NCBI RefSeq assembly: GCF_000768675.1
Contig: NZ_AVPI01000032.1
Span: forward strand, 1 to 41,317
Length of the DNA stretch: 41,317 nt
Origin: Knoellia flava TL1
GTDB taxonomy: Bacteria; Actinomycetota; Actinomycetes; Actinomycetales; Dermatophilaceae
Direction: 5' to 3'
The notes under the pieces are model-generated. The model saw only the letters and a program-made list of their open reading frames with translations. It searched no databases and had not been told where the DNA came from. Shown in pieces: positions 15,349 to 24,800 of this stretch. The position numbers were made by a program, and so were the translations under genes. Every line of letters begins with the position of its first letter. Positions within the stretch are counted from its first letter, which is position 1.

Positions 15349-18300
15349 TCACCAGGGCACCCAGTTCGACCGGACGACCTCACCGCCCCTGCTGAGCACG
15401 ATGCGCGCGTCCCCGGCGAGCGCCTTGTCGAAGACGCAGTAGCCACCCCACGTGTAGCCGTTGCCGCCGGGTCCGACGTTCGCCGGCGACGAGCTCGTGA
15501 AGTCGCTGGCCGCGGTCGACGAATGCTGGCAGGTCACCGTCCAGGAGGTGTTGCCGGGGAAGTCGCGGATGTCGAAGTCCATCTTCGGGCAGCCGCCGGC
15601 GCAGCTGCCGGTGCCGGTGCCCGTGCCGTTGGACCTGACGTTGTAGATCTCGGGGTTCCTGGGCTCCGGGACCGTGGTCGCCCTCTCGCCCGCCGTGGGG
15701 TCGCTCCACCCGGCCTCGCTGTGGGCACGGACCCGCAGACCATGTGTCTCGGAGTAGCCGAAGGTCTGGGCGTGCCGCTCGCGTGCGTCCGGTGCGCGCC
15801 AGCTGCCTCCGTCGACGCTGATCTGGACCTGGTCGATCGGCCGGCCGTTGGTCCGCAGGTTCCACGTCCAGGTGATCGTGCGGCCGCTGACGGAGGAGGC
15901 GAGCCCGCCGGGTGTGAGCGTCGGGCCGTAGGGGGTGACCTGGTTGCTCGTGGCCTCGGCGGACCTCGTGCCTCCGGTGTTGACGGTCCGGACCTTGACC
16001 GTGAGCGGGTCGATGCCCATGTTGGGCAGGGTGATGCGCACGGTCGAGCCGGGCGCGCAACCGCAGGCGTGCGTGCCGGACCGGCCACCGCCTCGCCACT
16101 CGATCGAGGAGAACCCACCGGCGCGCGGGGACCCGACCTGCACGTCGATGACGACGGACTTGTCGGGGTTGGGCGTGCGCGCGGTGACCGATGGGTTGCT
16201 CGGCACGCCGACCGAGGTGTAGGTCCACGGGTTGCCCTTGGGCGACTCGAGGTCGGCGCCATTCGTCGCCGAGACGGTGTAGCCGTAGCGGCGGCCGTCG
16301 TAGGGGATGGTGTCGGCGAGCGTGCGGGTCTGGGCGCCGACCTGTCCGATCTGCGTCCAGCCACCGCCGTCGACGTTGCGGTAGACGGTGTAGTGCTTGA
16401 GCGGCGGACCGTTGGGGTTGGTCTGCTGGTTCCACGACACCGTGATCGACTCGGAGTCATAGCCGGCACCGGGCCCGCGCGTCGCCCCGGTGATGCCCGT
16501 GACCGCCGGCGGGGTGCCGGCCGACTGCATCTGGACCGCCGGACCGAACGGACCTGCTCCCGCGCCGTTCCAGGCCTGGACCGACACCGAGTAGGGCGAG
16601 TTGTTGTCGAGCCCACCGGCGCTCGCGCTCGTCGCGGCGCCCGCGGCGGTCACCGTGCGCACGCCCGCACCCGAGCTCGTCGGCACGAGACGGACGACGT
16701 ACTTGGTGATCTCCGAGCCCTTGTTGGGGGCCGGTGACCAGCCGACGTCGAGGGTGCCGTCGCCGCGGGAGATCATCCGGACCCCGGAGGTCGCCTCGGG
16801 CTTGGTGTCGGGGCGCACCGTGTTGCTCGCCGCGCTCGGCGGGCTGTCGCCCACGGCGTTGCGGGCGAGGACCGTGAACGTGTAGTCCCTGCCGTTGGTG
16901 AGCCCCGTGACGGTGCACGGCGACGAGGAGCACTCGAGCGTCCCGCTGCTGCCACCGGACCACCGCACGACGTAGGTCGAGATCGTCACGCCACCGTCGT
17001 AGCCGGGCGCCACCCACGACACGCGGGCCTGGCCGCCGGCGATGCGGTCGGCAACCGCGCTGACGCCCGTCGGCGCTGTCGGCTTGCCGCGCATCGTCAC
17101 CGTGACCCGCCCGGCGGCGGTGCGGTCGGGACCGTCGGAGACGAGCAGCGAGATCGTCGCCGTCGGGCTGGGCTGCGACGTCGCGCGCAGGGTGAGCGTG
17201 CACCCGCTGCGCGAGACCTCGATGCCGGAGCCGCTCTCGAGCGCGGCCGCCTCGATCGAGCAGGACGGCTTCTCGAGCGGGGAGTCGAGGTAGCGGCTCA
17301 CGTCGACCGTCGCGGACTCGCCCTCGTTGAGACCGTCGACGGCGATGGGGCGCATGCGTGGCGGTCCGAGGACGGCGGCCGGGTCCGCCCCATTGGCCCC
17401 CGCAGCGGCACCGGCGGCGAGACCGGCCGCGTCGCGGCCGAGGACCTGCACCGGGAACTTCACGGACGGCATACCGGGGGAGGTGACGGTGACCGATCCG
17501 GTGCCCGTGGGCGCACGCTCACCGGCACGGAGCGTGACGAGGCGTCCACCGGTCTCCGCCTGCTCGAGCTCGGCGCCGCGGGCCTGCGGCTCCCAGCGCG
17601 CCTCGAAGTCGACCTCGTCGAGGTTCATGCCGATGGGCAGCCAGGCGCGGCAGTAGGTCGGGATGTCGATCTCGCGCGGCCGGCCGCCGGCGGCGAGGAC
17701 GAGCGGTGCGTCCGGGCAGCGCAGGAGCGGCACCTTGGGACCGACCTGGACCGGGATCGAGACGTATGCCGTCCGCACGTCCTTGTCGTCCGGGCTCTCC
17801 CTGTCGCTCACCTCGAGCATGAGTGCGCCGGGTCCGACGTAGCCCCCGCGCGAGGTGAGCTCGACCGCGTCGCCGCCCTGCGCCGCGCCGTCCAACGACT
17901 GCGCCGGGGAGGTGGACACCGTGGCGGCGGCGGTGATGCTCACGCGCTTGCCGCGCGGGGACCTCACGTGGTCGGAGAGCCGGACCGTCTTGGTCGAGTC
18001 CTTGTCGATCTCGATGAGCGTGCCCTCGACGACGAACGGCAGGCCGTTGTCGCCGGCGGGCACGTGGATGATCGCGAGGGCGCGGGCCTCGTCCTCGTCC
18101 TCGATGACGTAGGGGACGGTCTGCGGGTGGTCGCGCAGGGTGACGCGGACCTTGCCGTTCTCGATCGTGCCCGCGGGTGACAGGACCTCGACGATCCTCA
18201 GCGTCTCGGGGTCCGAGTCGATGTCGGTGTCGTTGGCGAGGGCGTCGACGAGTGCCGTCGTCTCGCCAGGGGTGGCCTTGGCCACGTCGTCCTGAGCGAT

Positions 18301-21300
18301 CGGCGGGTTGATGTGGCCCTCGACGCCACGGACGAGAACGGTCGTGCGCGAGGGGTCGAAGATGCCGTTGTCGATGCCGTAGACGAACTGGTGCGTCGGC
18401 GCGCCGGGTGCGGGGGCGACGGTCGTGATGGTGTTGTCGTCCTCGTCGACCTGCCACTGGCGCTGCACCTCGCCGGGGTTGAGGTCCCTGAACTGCATCC
18501 GCACGGCGTCGCCCCGGGCGATGAGGTCGTTGCGCAGGACGTGGGCGGTGACGCGCTTGCCGGGGGCGGCGACGACCTCGTCCTCGACGGCGACGGGCGG
18601 CTGCGGGTCGCCGGGGCGCACGACGCCGACACGCACGAACGCCTGGCTCGTCGCACCGAAGCGGTCCTGCACCTCGTAGCGGATGAGCTCGGTGCCGGCG
18701 GCGTTGGGGTAGCCCTCGTAGCGGATCGTCGACGGGCCGATCGAGACGACGCGCCCGTGGGTGAGGTCGAGCGCCTCGGCGTCCTTGCCGACGATCCCGC
18801 GCATCGTCACGGTGTCACCGTCGGGGTCGACACCCGTCGAGGGGATCGTCAGGGTGACCGACTCGCCCGCGGTCACCGAACCGGAGAAGCTGCGGGCGAC
18901 GGGCGCCTGGTTGGGGGTGGCACGGGTCGGCAGGGGGTTGACGGTGACCGTGAGCCGGCCGGTCTTCGCGCGCTCGGGCGAGCCCTCGGCATACGCGGCG
19001 TACTCGATGACGACGTCCTTGGGCGCCGCGAGTGCGGTGAACTCCGGGACGTAGCGGATGAGGTTGCCCGAGGCGAACGCCCGAGGCTCGCTGCCGCCGA
19101 GGACCTTGACGCTCCCGGGGTCGAGGACGAGGGGTATGCCGTCCGCCATCGTGTCGTTGTCGAGCACCCCCACCGAGACGCTGTCGCCCTCGCGGACGGT
19201 CGCGCGGTCGTCCTCGACCGTCGGTGCCGCCCCGGCGACGGGCGGCCGCTGGACGACGTTGATGCGACCGGTCGCGCGCTTGGTGCCGTCGCTGATGGTG
19301 TACTCGACCGTGCCCTGACGGCTCCCCTCGCCGCTGATCGGCGACGGCTCGAGGGCCTCGATGCGAACCCACCGACCCTGGTAGATCGTCGGGCGGAGCC
19401 AGCCGTTGTCGGCGTCGACCTTGGCGCTCTGGGTGACGACGACATCGGCGCGTGGGCTGTAGTCGTTGGCGAGGACGTCGACCATCGTCGGCGACTGGTC
19501 GCGCAGCGTCGCGCCGTCGGGCACCGCGACCGGTGGCGCCTCGGGGTCGGCGGGCTCGACGACGTCGATGCGGATCCGGCCCGGGCTCACGGTGCCACCG
19601 GACTGGGCGGCATAGGCGAGCTCGGTCGTCCCGAGTCCGTTGGGCGTCACCGTGACGACGCCGGTCGTGAGGTTGGTGTCGACGTCGAGCGGTCCGGTCG
19701 GCGCGACCTCGCCGGCGAGGCGGAGCCGGGCGTCGGGGTCACCGGGGTCGGCGCCGGGGATGTCGTTGCCGAGCGGCTCGAGCTGGACCGGCTTGCCGAG
19801 GACGGCGCGCACGACGTCGGGCTGCGTCGTCGGAGGGACGGCGTTGGGCTGCGCGAGGTCGAGGACCGTGAGGTTGACCTCGCCCTTGCTGCTCTGGCGG
19901 CCGTCGTTGATGGCGTAGGGGACGGTGGCGGGACCCGGCTTGACCGGCGCGCTGATCCCGACCCTGTTCTGCCCGTCGATGACCGTGCTCGGGTCGGCGG
20001 CGTCGACGGTGAGCGGGTCGCTCTCGCCGTCGCGCCAGTCGCCGAGGACGGAGGCGGCGACTCGGCCACCGGAGACGACGGGGTAGGTCCGGCGGGCGAG
20101 CTCGGCGCGCCCCTCACGCAGCTTCGGCGGGGTGTTGACCTCGTCCCCGACGACGGTGAGGACGATCTTGGCCGACGCCTTCTCCTTGGCCTTGCCGTTG
20201 CTCACCTTGTAGGAGAACGTGATCGTCGACGACGACGGGTTCGCGGGCACGTTGACGTCGACCGTCTGACCGTCGCTCGACACGGTCGCGGTGACGTCCG
20301 GTGCGCTCGGCGCGGTGAGGTCCTTGGGGTCGATCGCGAGGATCGATGCCTTGGCGTCGGTGTCGTTGTCGAGCGGGTGGATCTTGCTCGTGCGACCCGG
20401 GCGGACGCGCAGGTTGTCGGGCATCGCCTTGGGCGGCTGGCTCACCTGGTTGTCGTCGACGACGTTCTCGTCCTTCTTGTCGTTGTCGTCGTCCTGCCTC
20501 GTGGGTGGGATGAGCGCGTCCCAGTTGTCGATCTTCTGCTTCGTCGAGTCGAGGTCCCAGACGTCGCCGGTGTCGAGCTGGTTGAGGACGACGTTGCCGC
20601 GGTTGACGCGGAAGGCGACGCCGTCGCGCACGACCGCCTCGCCGACTCCGCCCAGCGAGCCCGCGGCGACGGCGTCGCTGCGTCCGCAGTTGGCGCCGTA
20701 GAAGACATTGCCGGTCTCGGCCCACGCGGCGTGCAGGCAGCCGCGGAGCACGACCGGGCGGGTGACGAGCGGCGGCTCGGCCGCGCGGTTGGCCTGGTCG
20801 CGCACCTCGACGCCTCCGACGCCGTCGCCGCTGCCGTCGAGGCTCACGGGACGTGCCGCGACCGCGTTGGCGACGACGACCGTCGACGCCTCGGGTCCGG
20901 GCACCTGGAGGGCGGCGTATGCCGGCCCGTCACCGAGAGCGGCCCCGGCGCTCACCGGCTCCTCGCGCCCCTCGACGTGCAGCTCGTCGCGGTCGGGGTC
21001 GTAGAGAACCCAGGTATCGCCGACAGCGGTGACGTCGAGCAGAGGGGCGCGCACGTCGGTCGTCGTGGTCACCGGCTTGGCGAAGCCGTCGGCGGTGGGG
21101 GTGATCGTCACGACACGTCCGGTCGCGCCCGAGACGGCGATGACCGCGCCGCTGGCGTCGACCGCCAGCGAGGCCGCGGCACCGATGGTGGCGAGCGGCT
21201 TGGCCGTCGTCGTGATGTCCTGGAGGGACTCGATGCCCTCCTTGGGGTCGACCCGTTGGGCCCAGACCTTGCCGGTCTTGGGGTCGACGGTGGCGATCGT

Positions 21301-21729
21301 GCCGCCGCGCAGGTCAACGGTCGCGGGGACGAACTGTCCGGCGCGCGCCTGGAGGGGCGCAGGGGCAGCCGCGCCGGAGTCACCGGACGTGGCGGTGCGG
21401 ACGTCGATGGGCGAGAGGGTGTTGCCCGTCGCGATGCCGACGACGGCCGCGCCGTCCTGGAGGATGTCGACCTCGGACCCGTTCGCGAGCGCCGTCGCGA
21501 CACCGGCGTCCAGCTGGCGGGCCTGGGTGTTGAGGCGGCCGAACTTCGCCTGGGCCGACGAGGAGACCCAGACCGCCCCGTCGCCGACGTCGGCCTCGTG
21601 GACGGTCGAGCCCCGGCTCGTGACGGCTGCATACGTGAGCAGGGAGGCGGCGATCGCGACGACGCCGACGGAGGCGATCCCGCGGCGGCTGCGGGTCAAC
21701 CCCGCGACTCGGCGTGATGTGCGTGTCAT
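15349..21729 (-). CDS. Giant Ig-like/FN3 repeat surface protein (paralogue 1)
   Basis: 2126 aa, predicted envelope-anchored or exported. A basic start and one hydrophobic helix (about 17-38) precede a propeller-like region (about 45-400; STVHEADVGDGAVW, GGTIATVDPKTGKVWAQ). From about 430 to 1330 come tandem cadherin/Ig-type repeats with the Ca-site-like LDNDTD, LANDYSPRAD, LDNDTMADG and LANDTDIDSD. A Cys-containing region follows (about 1331-1545), then fibronectin III repeats (about 1545-2010; GLTNGRDYTFTVLARNAVG), and a Cys-rich C-terminal cap ending SNWVPW. No LPxTG motif. It lies downstream of paralogue 2 with a 112-base gap and has its own GAGGG site. Adhesion or a wall-scaffold role is inferred from architecture only. 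The word GTATGCCG occurs five times inside it. Confidence 0.85.
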   Translation of the reverse strand: MTRTSRRVAGLTRSRRGIASVGVVAIAASLLTYAAVTSRGSTVHEADVGDGAVWVSSSAQAKFGRLNTQARQLDAGVATALANGSEVDILQDGAAVVGIATGNTLSPIDVRTATSGDSGAAAPAPLQARAGQFVPATVDLRGGTIATVDPKTGKVWAQRVDPKEGIESLQDITTTAKPLATIGAAASLAVDASGAVIAVSGATGRVVTITPTADGFAKPVTTTTDVRAPLLDVTAVGDTWVLYDPDRDELHVEGREEPVSAGAALGDGPAYAALQVPGPEASTVVVANAVAARPVSLDGSGDGVGGVEVRDQANRAAEPPLVTRPVVLRGCLHAAWAETGNVFYGANCGRSDAVAAGSLGGVGEAVVRDGVAFRVNRGNVVLNQLDTGDVWDLDSTKQKIDNWDALIPPTRQDDDNDKKDENVVDDNQVSQPPKAMPDNLRVRPGRTSKIHPLDNDTDAKASILAIDPKDLTAPSAPDVTATVSSDGQTVDVNVPANPSSSTITFSYKVSNGKAKEKASAKIVLTVVGDEVNTPPKLREGRAELARRTYPVVSGGRVAASVLGDWRDGESDPLTVDAADPSTVIDGQNRVGISAPVKPGPATVPYAINDGRQSSKGEVNLTVLDLAQPNAVPPTTQPDVVRAVLGKPVQLEPLGNDIPGADPGDPDARLRLAGEVAPTGPLDVDTNLTTGVVTVTPNGLGTTELAYAAQSGGTVSPGRIRIDVVEPADPEAPPVAVPDGATLRDQSPTMVDVLANDYSPRADVVVTQSAKVDADNGWLRPTIYQGRWVRIEALEPSPISGEGSRQGTVEYTISDGTKRATGRINVVQRPPVAGAAPTVEDDRATVREGDSVSVGVLDNDTMADGIPLVLDPGSVKVLGGSEPRAFASGNLIRYVPEFTALAAPKDVVIEYAAYAEGSPERAKTGRLTVTVNPLPTRATPNQAPVARSFSGSVTAGESVTLTIPSTGVDPDGDTVTMRGIVGKDAEALDLTHGRVVSIGPSTIRYEGYPNAAGTELIRYEVQDRFGATSQAFVRVGVVRPGDPQPPVAVEDEVVAAPGKRVTAHVLRNDLIARGDAVRMQFRDLNPGEVQRQWQVDEDDNTITTVAPAPGAPTHQFVYGIDNGIFDPSRTTVLVRGVEGHINPPIAQDDVAKATPGETTALVDALANDTDIDSDPETLRIVEVLSPAGTIENGKVRVTLRDHPQTVPYVIEDEDEARALAIIHVPAGDNGLPFVVEGTLIEIDKDSTKTVRLSDHVRSPRGKRVSITAAATVSTSPAQSLDGAAQGGDAVELTSRGGYVGPGALMLEVSDRESPDDKDVRTAYVSIPVQVGPKVPLLRCPDAPLVLAAGGRPREIDIPTYCRAWLPIGMNLDEVDFEARWEPQARGAELEQAETGGRLVTLRAGERAPTGTGSVTVTSPGMPSVKFPVQVLGRDAAGLAAGAAAGANGADPAAVLGPPRMRPIAVDGLNEGESATVDVSRYLDSPLEKPSCSIEAAALESGSGIEVSRSGCTLTLRATSQPSPTATISLLVSDGPDRTAAGRVTVTMRGKPTAPTGVSAVADRIAGGQARVSWVAPGYDGGVTISTYVVRWSGGSSGTLECSSSPCTVTGLTNGRDYTFTVLARNAVGDSPPSAASNTVRPDTKPEATSGVRMISRGDGTLDVGWSPAPNKGSEITKYVVRLVPTSSGAGVRTVTAAGAATSASAGGLDNNSPYSVSVQAWNGAGAGPFGPAVQMQSAGTPPAVTGITGATRGPGAGYDSESITVSWNQQTNPNGPPLKHYTVYRNVDGGGWTQIGQVGAQTRTLADTIPYDGRRYGYTVSATNGADLESPKGNPWTYTSVGVPSNPSVTARTPNPDKSVVIDVQVGSPRAGGFSSIEWRGGGRSGTHACGCAPGSTVRITLPNMGIDPLTVKVRTVNTGGTRSAEATSNQVTPYGPTLTPGGLASSVSGRTITWTWNLRTNGRPIDQVQISVDGGSWRAPDARERHAQTFGYSETHGLRVRAHSEAGWSDPTAGERATTVPEPRNPEIYNVRSNGTGTGTGSCAGGCPKMDFDIRDFPGNTSWTVTCQHSSTAASDFTSSSPANVGPGGNGYTWGGYCVFDKALAGDARIVLSRGGEVVRSNWVPW

Positions 21730-21797
21730 GACGAACCCTCACCGCTCACCCCAGTGGGCGAGACTCCCCTTCCCTCGCTCGAACCATGCCACAGGTC

Positions 21798-21830
21798 CCC
21801 CGGGCAGGACATGGGGAGAACTGCCCGGGG
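21798..21830 (-). terminator. Hairpin between the two giant genes
   Basis: Perfect 10-base arms CCCCGGGCAG (21798-21807) and CTGCCCGGGG (21821-21830), 13-base loop, 11 bases after the stop of paralogue 2. No U-tract follows, so it may attenuate or stabilise rather than fully terminate before paralogue 1. Confidence 0.6.
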
Positions 21831-21841
21831 CCCTCGGTTGC

Positions 21842-24800
21842 TCAGTACGGCGCGTTCCACTGGACCCATCCCGAGTAGTAGTCCCGCCCGCCCAGGCTGA
21901 TCTGCACGCGGATGTTGCCGACGTTGCGACCGAAGATGGGACGGTAGGGGGTGGAGTACGAGGTCGGACCCGTGACGGTGATCGGCCGCCAGGTGCTGTA
22001 GTAGTCCGGGGTCCCGTTGCGGTCGGCGTCCTGCTGGGCGCGCCACTGGCCGCCTCCGGGAGTGAAGTCGCGGATGTCGAACATCACCTCGGGGCAGCCG
22101 GGAGACACTGCGCACGAGCCGACGCCGTTGCCGGACCTGTCCACGATGAGCCTGGAGCCCGGGTGGACGTTGTAGACGGTGGGGTCGGGCGGCGGGTCGG
22201 TGGTGCGGCTCATCTGTGTCCAGCCCGACCAGCCGGCGACGGAGTAGGCCCGCACCTGGATGACGAGGGGCTCGGAGTAGGCGCCGGTGGCCTGGATCGA
22301 CGTGATCGCCGAGCTGCCCGTGTAGCGGGCATCGCCCGTGACCTCGACCCTGGTGACGTTGCGGCCGTCCTCCGGCAGGCTCCAGTTGAAGGTCGCCGTC
22401 CGGCCCGACGCGGTGTGGTTGCCCGCGCGCGGCGCGGGTGTCGGCCCGTAGGGGGTCACCGGGTTGCTGGCCGAGGAGGGGTTCGACGTGCTCGTGCCGT
22501 TGTCGGTGCGCACGGTGAACGTCTTGCCGGTCGTGCTCAGCTCCTTGGTCGTGAAGGTGACGCTGCCCCCGCTCGGGCAGGCACCGCACGAGAAGGTGCC
22601 GCTCTCCCCGGTCGAGCTGCTCCACGCGACCGAGGCGAATCCGGAAGCCCTGGGCGAACCGAGGGTGACGGTGAGCCGGGCCCTGCGGTCGCTCGTCGGC
22701 GTCGCGGCGCTCACCGAGGGCGTGGACGGCATACCGATCGACGTGAAGGACTGGACCGCGCTGTCCGGTGAGGTGATGTCGGCACCGTTGGTCGCGGTGA
22801 CGACGTAGTCGTAGCGGCGGCCGTCGTAGACGACCTGGTCGCTCGTGCGCGTCGCGGAGGCCGGGACGGTCTTGAGGACCGACCACGCTCCGCCGTCGAC
22901 CCGGCGCTTGACCGTGTAGCTCTTGAGCGGCGGTCCGTTGGGGCTCGTCGTCTCCCACGTGAGGGTGATGGCGGCGAGGTCCTTGTTGGCTCCCGGTCCG
23001 TCCGCCTTCGCGGTGAAACCGGCCGGGGCGGGAGGCGTGCCCGCGGACTGCATCGTCGTGTCGGCGCCGAACGGGCCGGGCCCGGCCTCGTTGTAGGCCT
23101 GCGCGGCGACGGCGTACTCGCTCATGTTGTCGAGGCCGGTGACCGTGGCCGTCGTCGCGGGGGCCGCGACCTCCGCCGTGCGGGGCGTCCCCCCGCTCGT
23201 CGGCACGAGGCGCACGAGGTACTTCGTCACGGGAGAGCCCTTGTTCTCCGGCGGCGACCACGTCATGGTCAGCGAGCCGTCGCCGCGGCCGGCCATCGAC
23301 ACCGCGGTGACGGGTCCCGGCTTGGTGTCGGGACGCGCGGCGTTGCTCGGGCCGCCGGGCTCGCTCTCGCCCACCGCGTTGGTGGCGGTGACGGTGAAGA
23401 AGTAGTCCTTGCCGTTGGTGAGGCCCTCGATGGTGCAGGGCGAGGCCGAGCACTCCTGGCTGCCGGTCGAGCCTCCGGTCCACCGTGCGGTATAGCCACG
23501 GATCGGGGCGCCACCGTCGTAGGACGGCGCCGACCAGCTCACGCGGGCGCGGCCCCCGGCGTCACGGTCAGCCTGCGCGGCCACCGACGTCGGCGGGTCC
23601 GGGCGGCCGAGCATCGTCACGCTCACCGCGCCCGTGGCCGCCCGTCCGGGCACCTCGGGGGCATCGGAGACGCTGATCGAGACCCGGCCGGTGGGGCTGG
23701 GTCGCGGTCCGGCGGAGACGGTGATCGTGCACCCGCTGCGGGTGACGGTGAGGCCGGAGCCGCTCGTCACCGAGGCGGCCTCGACGGCGCACTTCGGCTC
23801 CTGCACGGGCGAGTCGAGGTAGGAGCCGATGTCGACCTGCTGGCTCTCGCCCTCCTCGAGCCCGTTGACGGCGATGGGGCGCAGCCGGGGTGGCGGCATG
23901 TTGGCGTAGGGGTCGCTGTCGCCACCGACGACGGTGACGCGCACCGTGGCACGCACGTCGGACCCGCGCGTGCCGACGGACAGGACACCGGCGCCCGAGG
24001 GCGCGCCGGTGTCGGCGGTGAGGGTGACGAGCCGCTCGCCGGTCCCGCTGCGCTCGAGCCGCACGTCCGCCGGCTCCTGCTCCCACTCGGAGGTGAACTC
24101 GACGTCGTCCACCGACATCCCAACGGGCAGCCAGGCACGGCACAGCGTCGGCAGGTCGAGGTCTCGCGGCAGACCGCCCGCGAGCACGGTGACCGCCGTG
24201 GCCGGGCAGCGCAGCAGCGGCACCTTGGGGCCGATCTGGACCGGGACCGAGACGTAGGCCGTGTGGACGTCCTGCTGTTCGTCGCTCATCTGGTCGGTCA
24301 CCTCGAACATCACCGAGGCCGGCCCGACGTAGCCACCGGAGGAGGTGAGGGTGAGGGTGCCGTCGCCGTCGGAGGCGAGGGCGAGGTTGCTGCCGGGGAC
24401 GGTCGAGATCGTGCTCGCCGAGGTGATGCCGAGGGTGCGCCCCTGCGGCGACTTCACGTAGTCGCCGAGCCGGACGGTCCGCGACGAGTCCTTCTCCATC
24501 TCGATGAGCGCGCCCTCGACGACGAACGGCGTGCCGCCGGCGCCGCGCGGCACGTGGACGACGGCCATGGCCCGCGCGCCGTCCTCGTCCTCGATGACGT
24601 AGGGGACGGTGTGGGGGTGGTCGAGGACGTCGACGCTCACCCGGTTGCCGACGACCCGGCCGTGCGCGGAGAGCACGTCGACGACCTCGAGCGTCGCCGG
24701 GTCCGAGTCGATGTCGGTGTCGTTGACGAGGACGTCGACGGTCGTGGCCGTCTCGCCGGCCTTGGGCCTGGCGACGTCGTCGTTGGCGGTGGGCGGGTTG

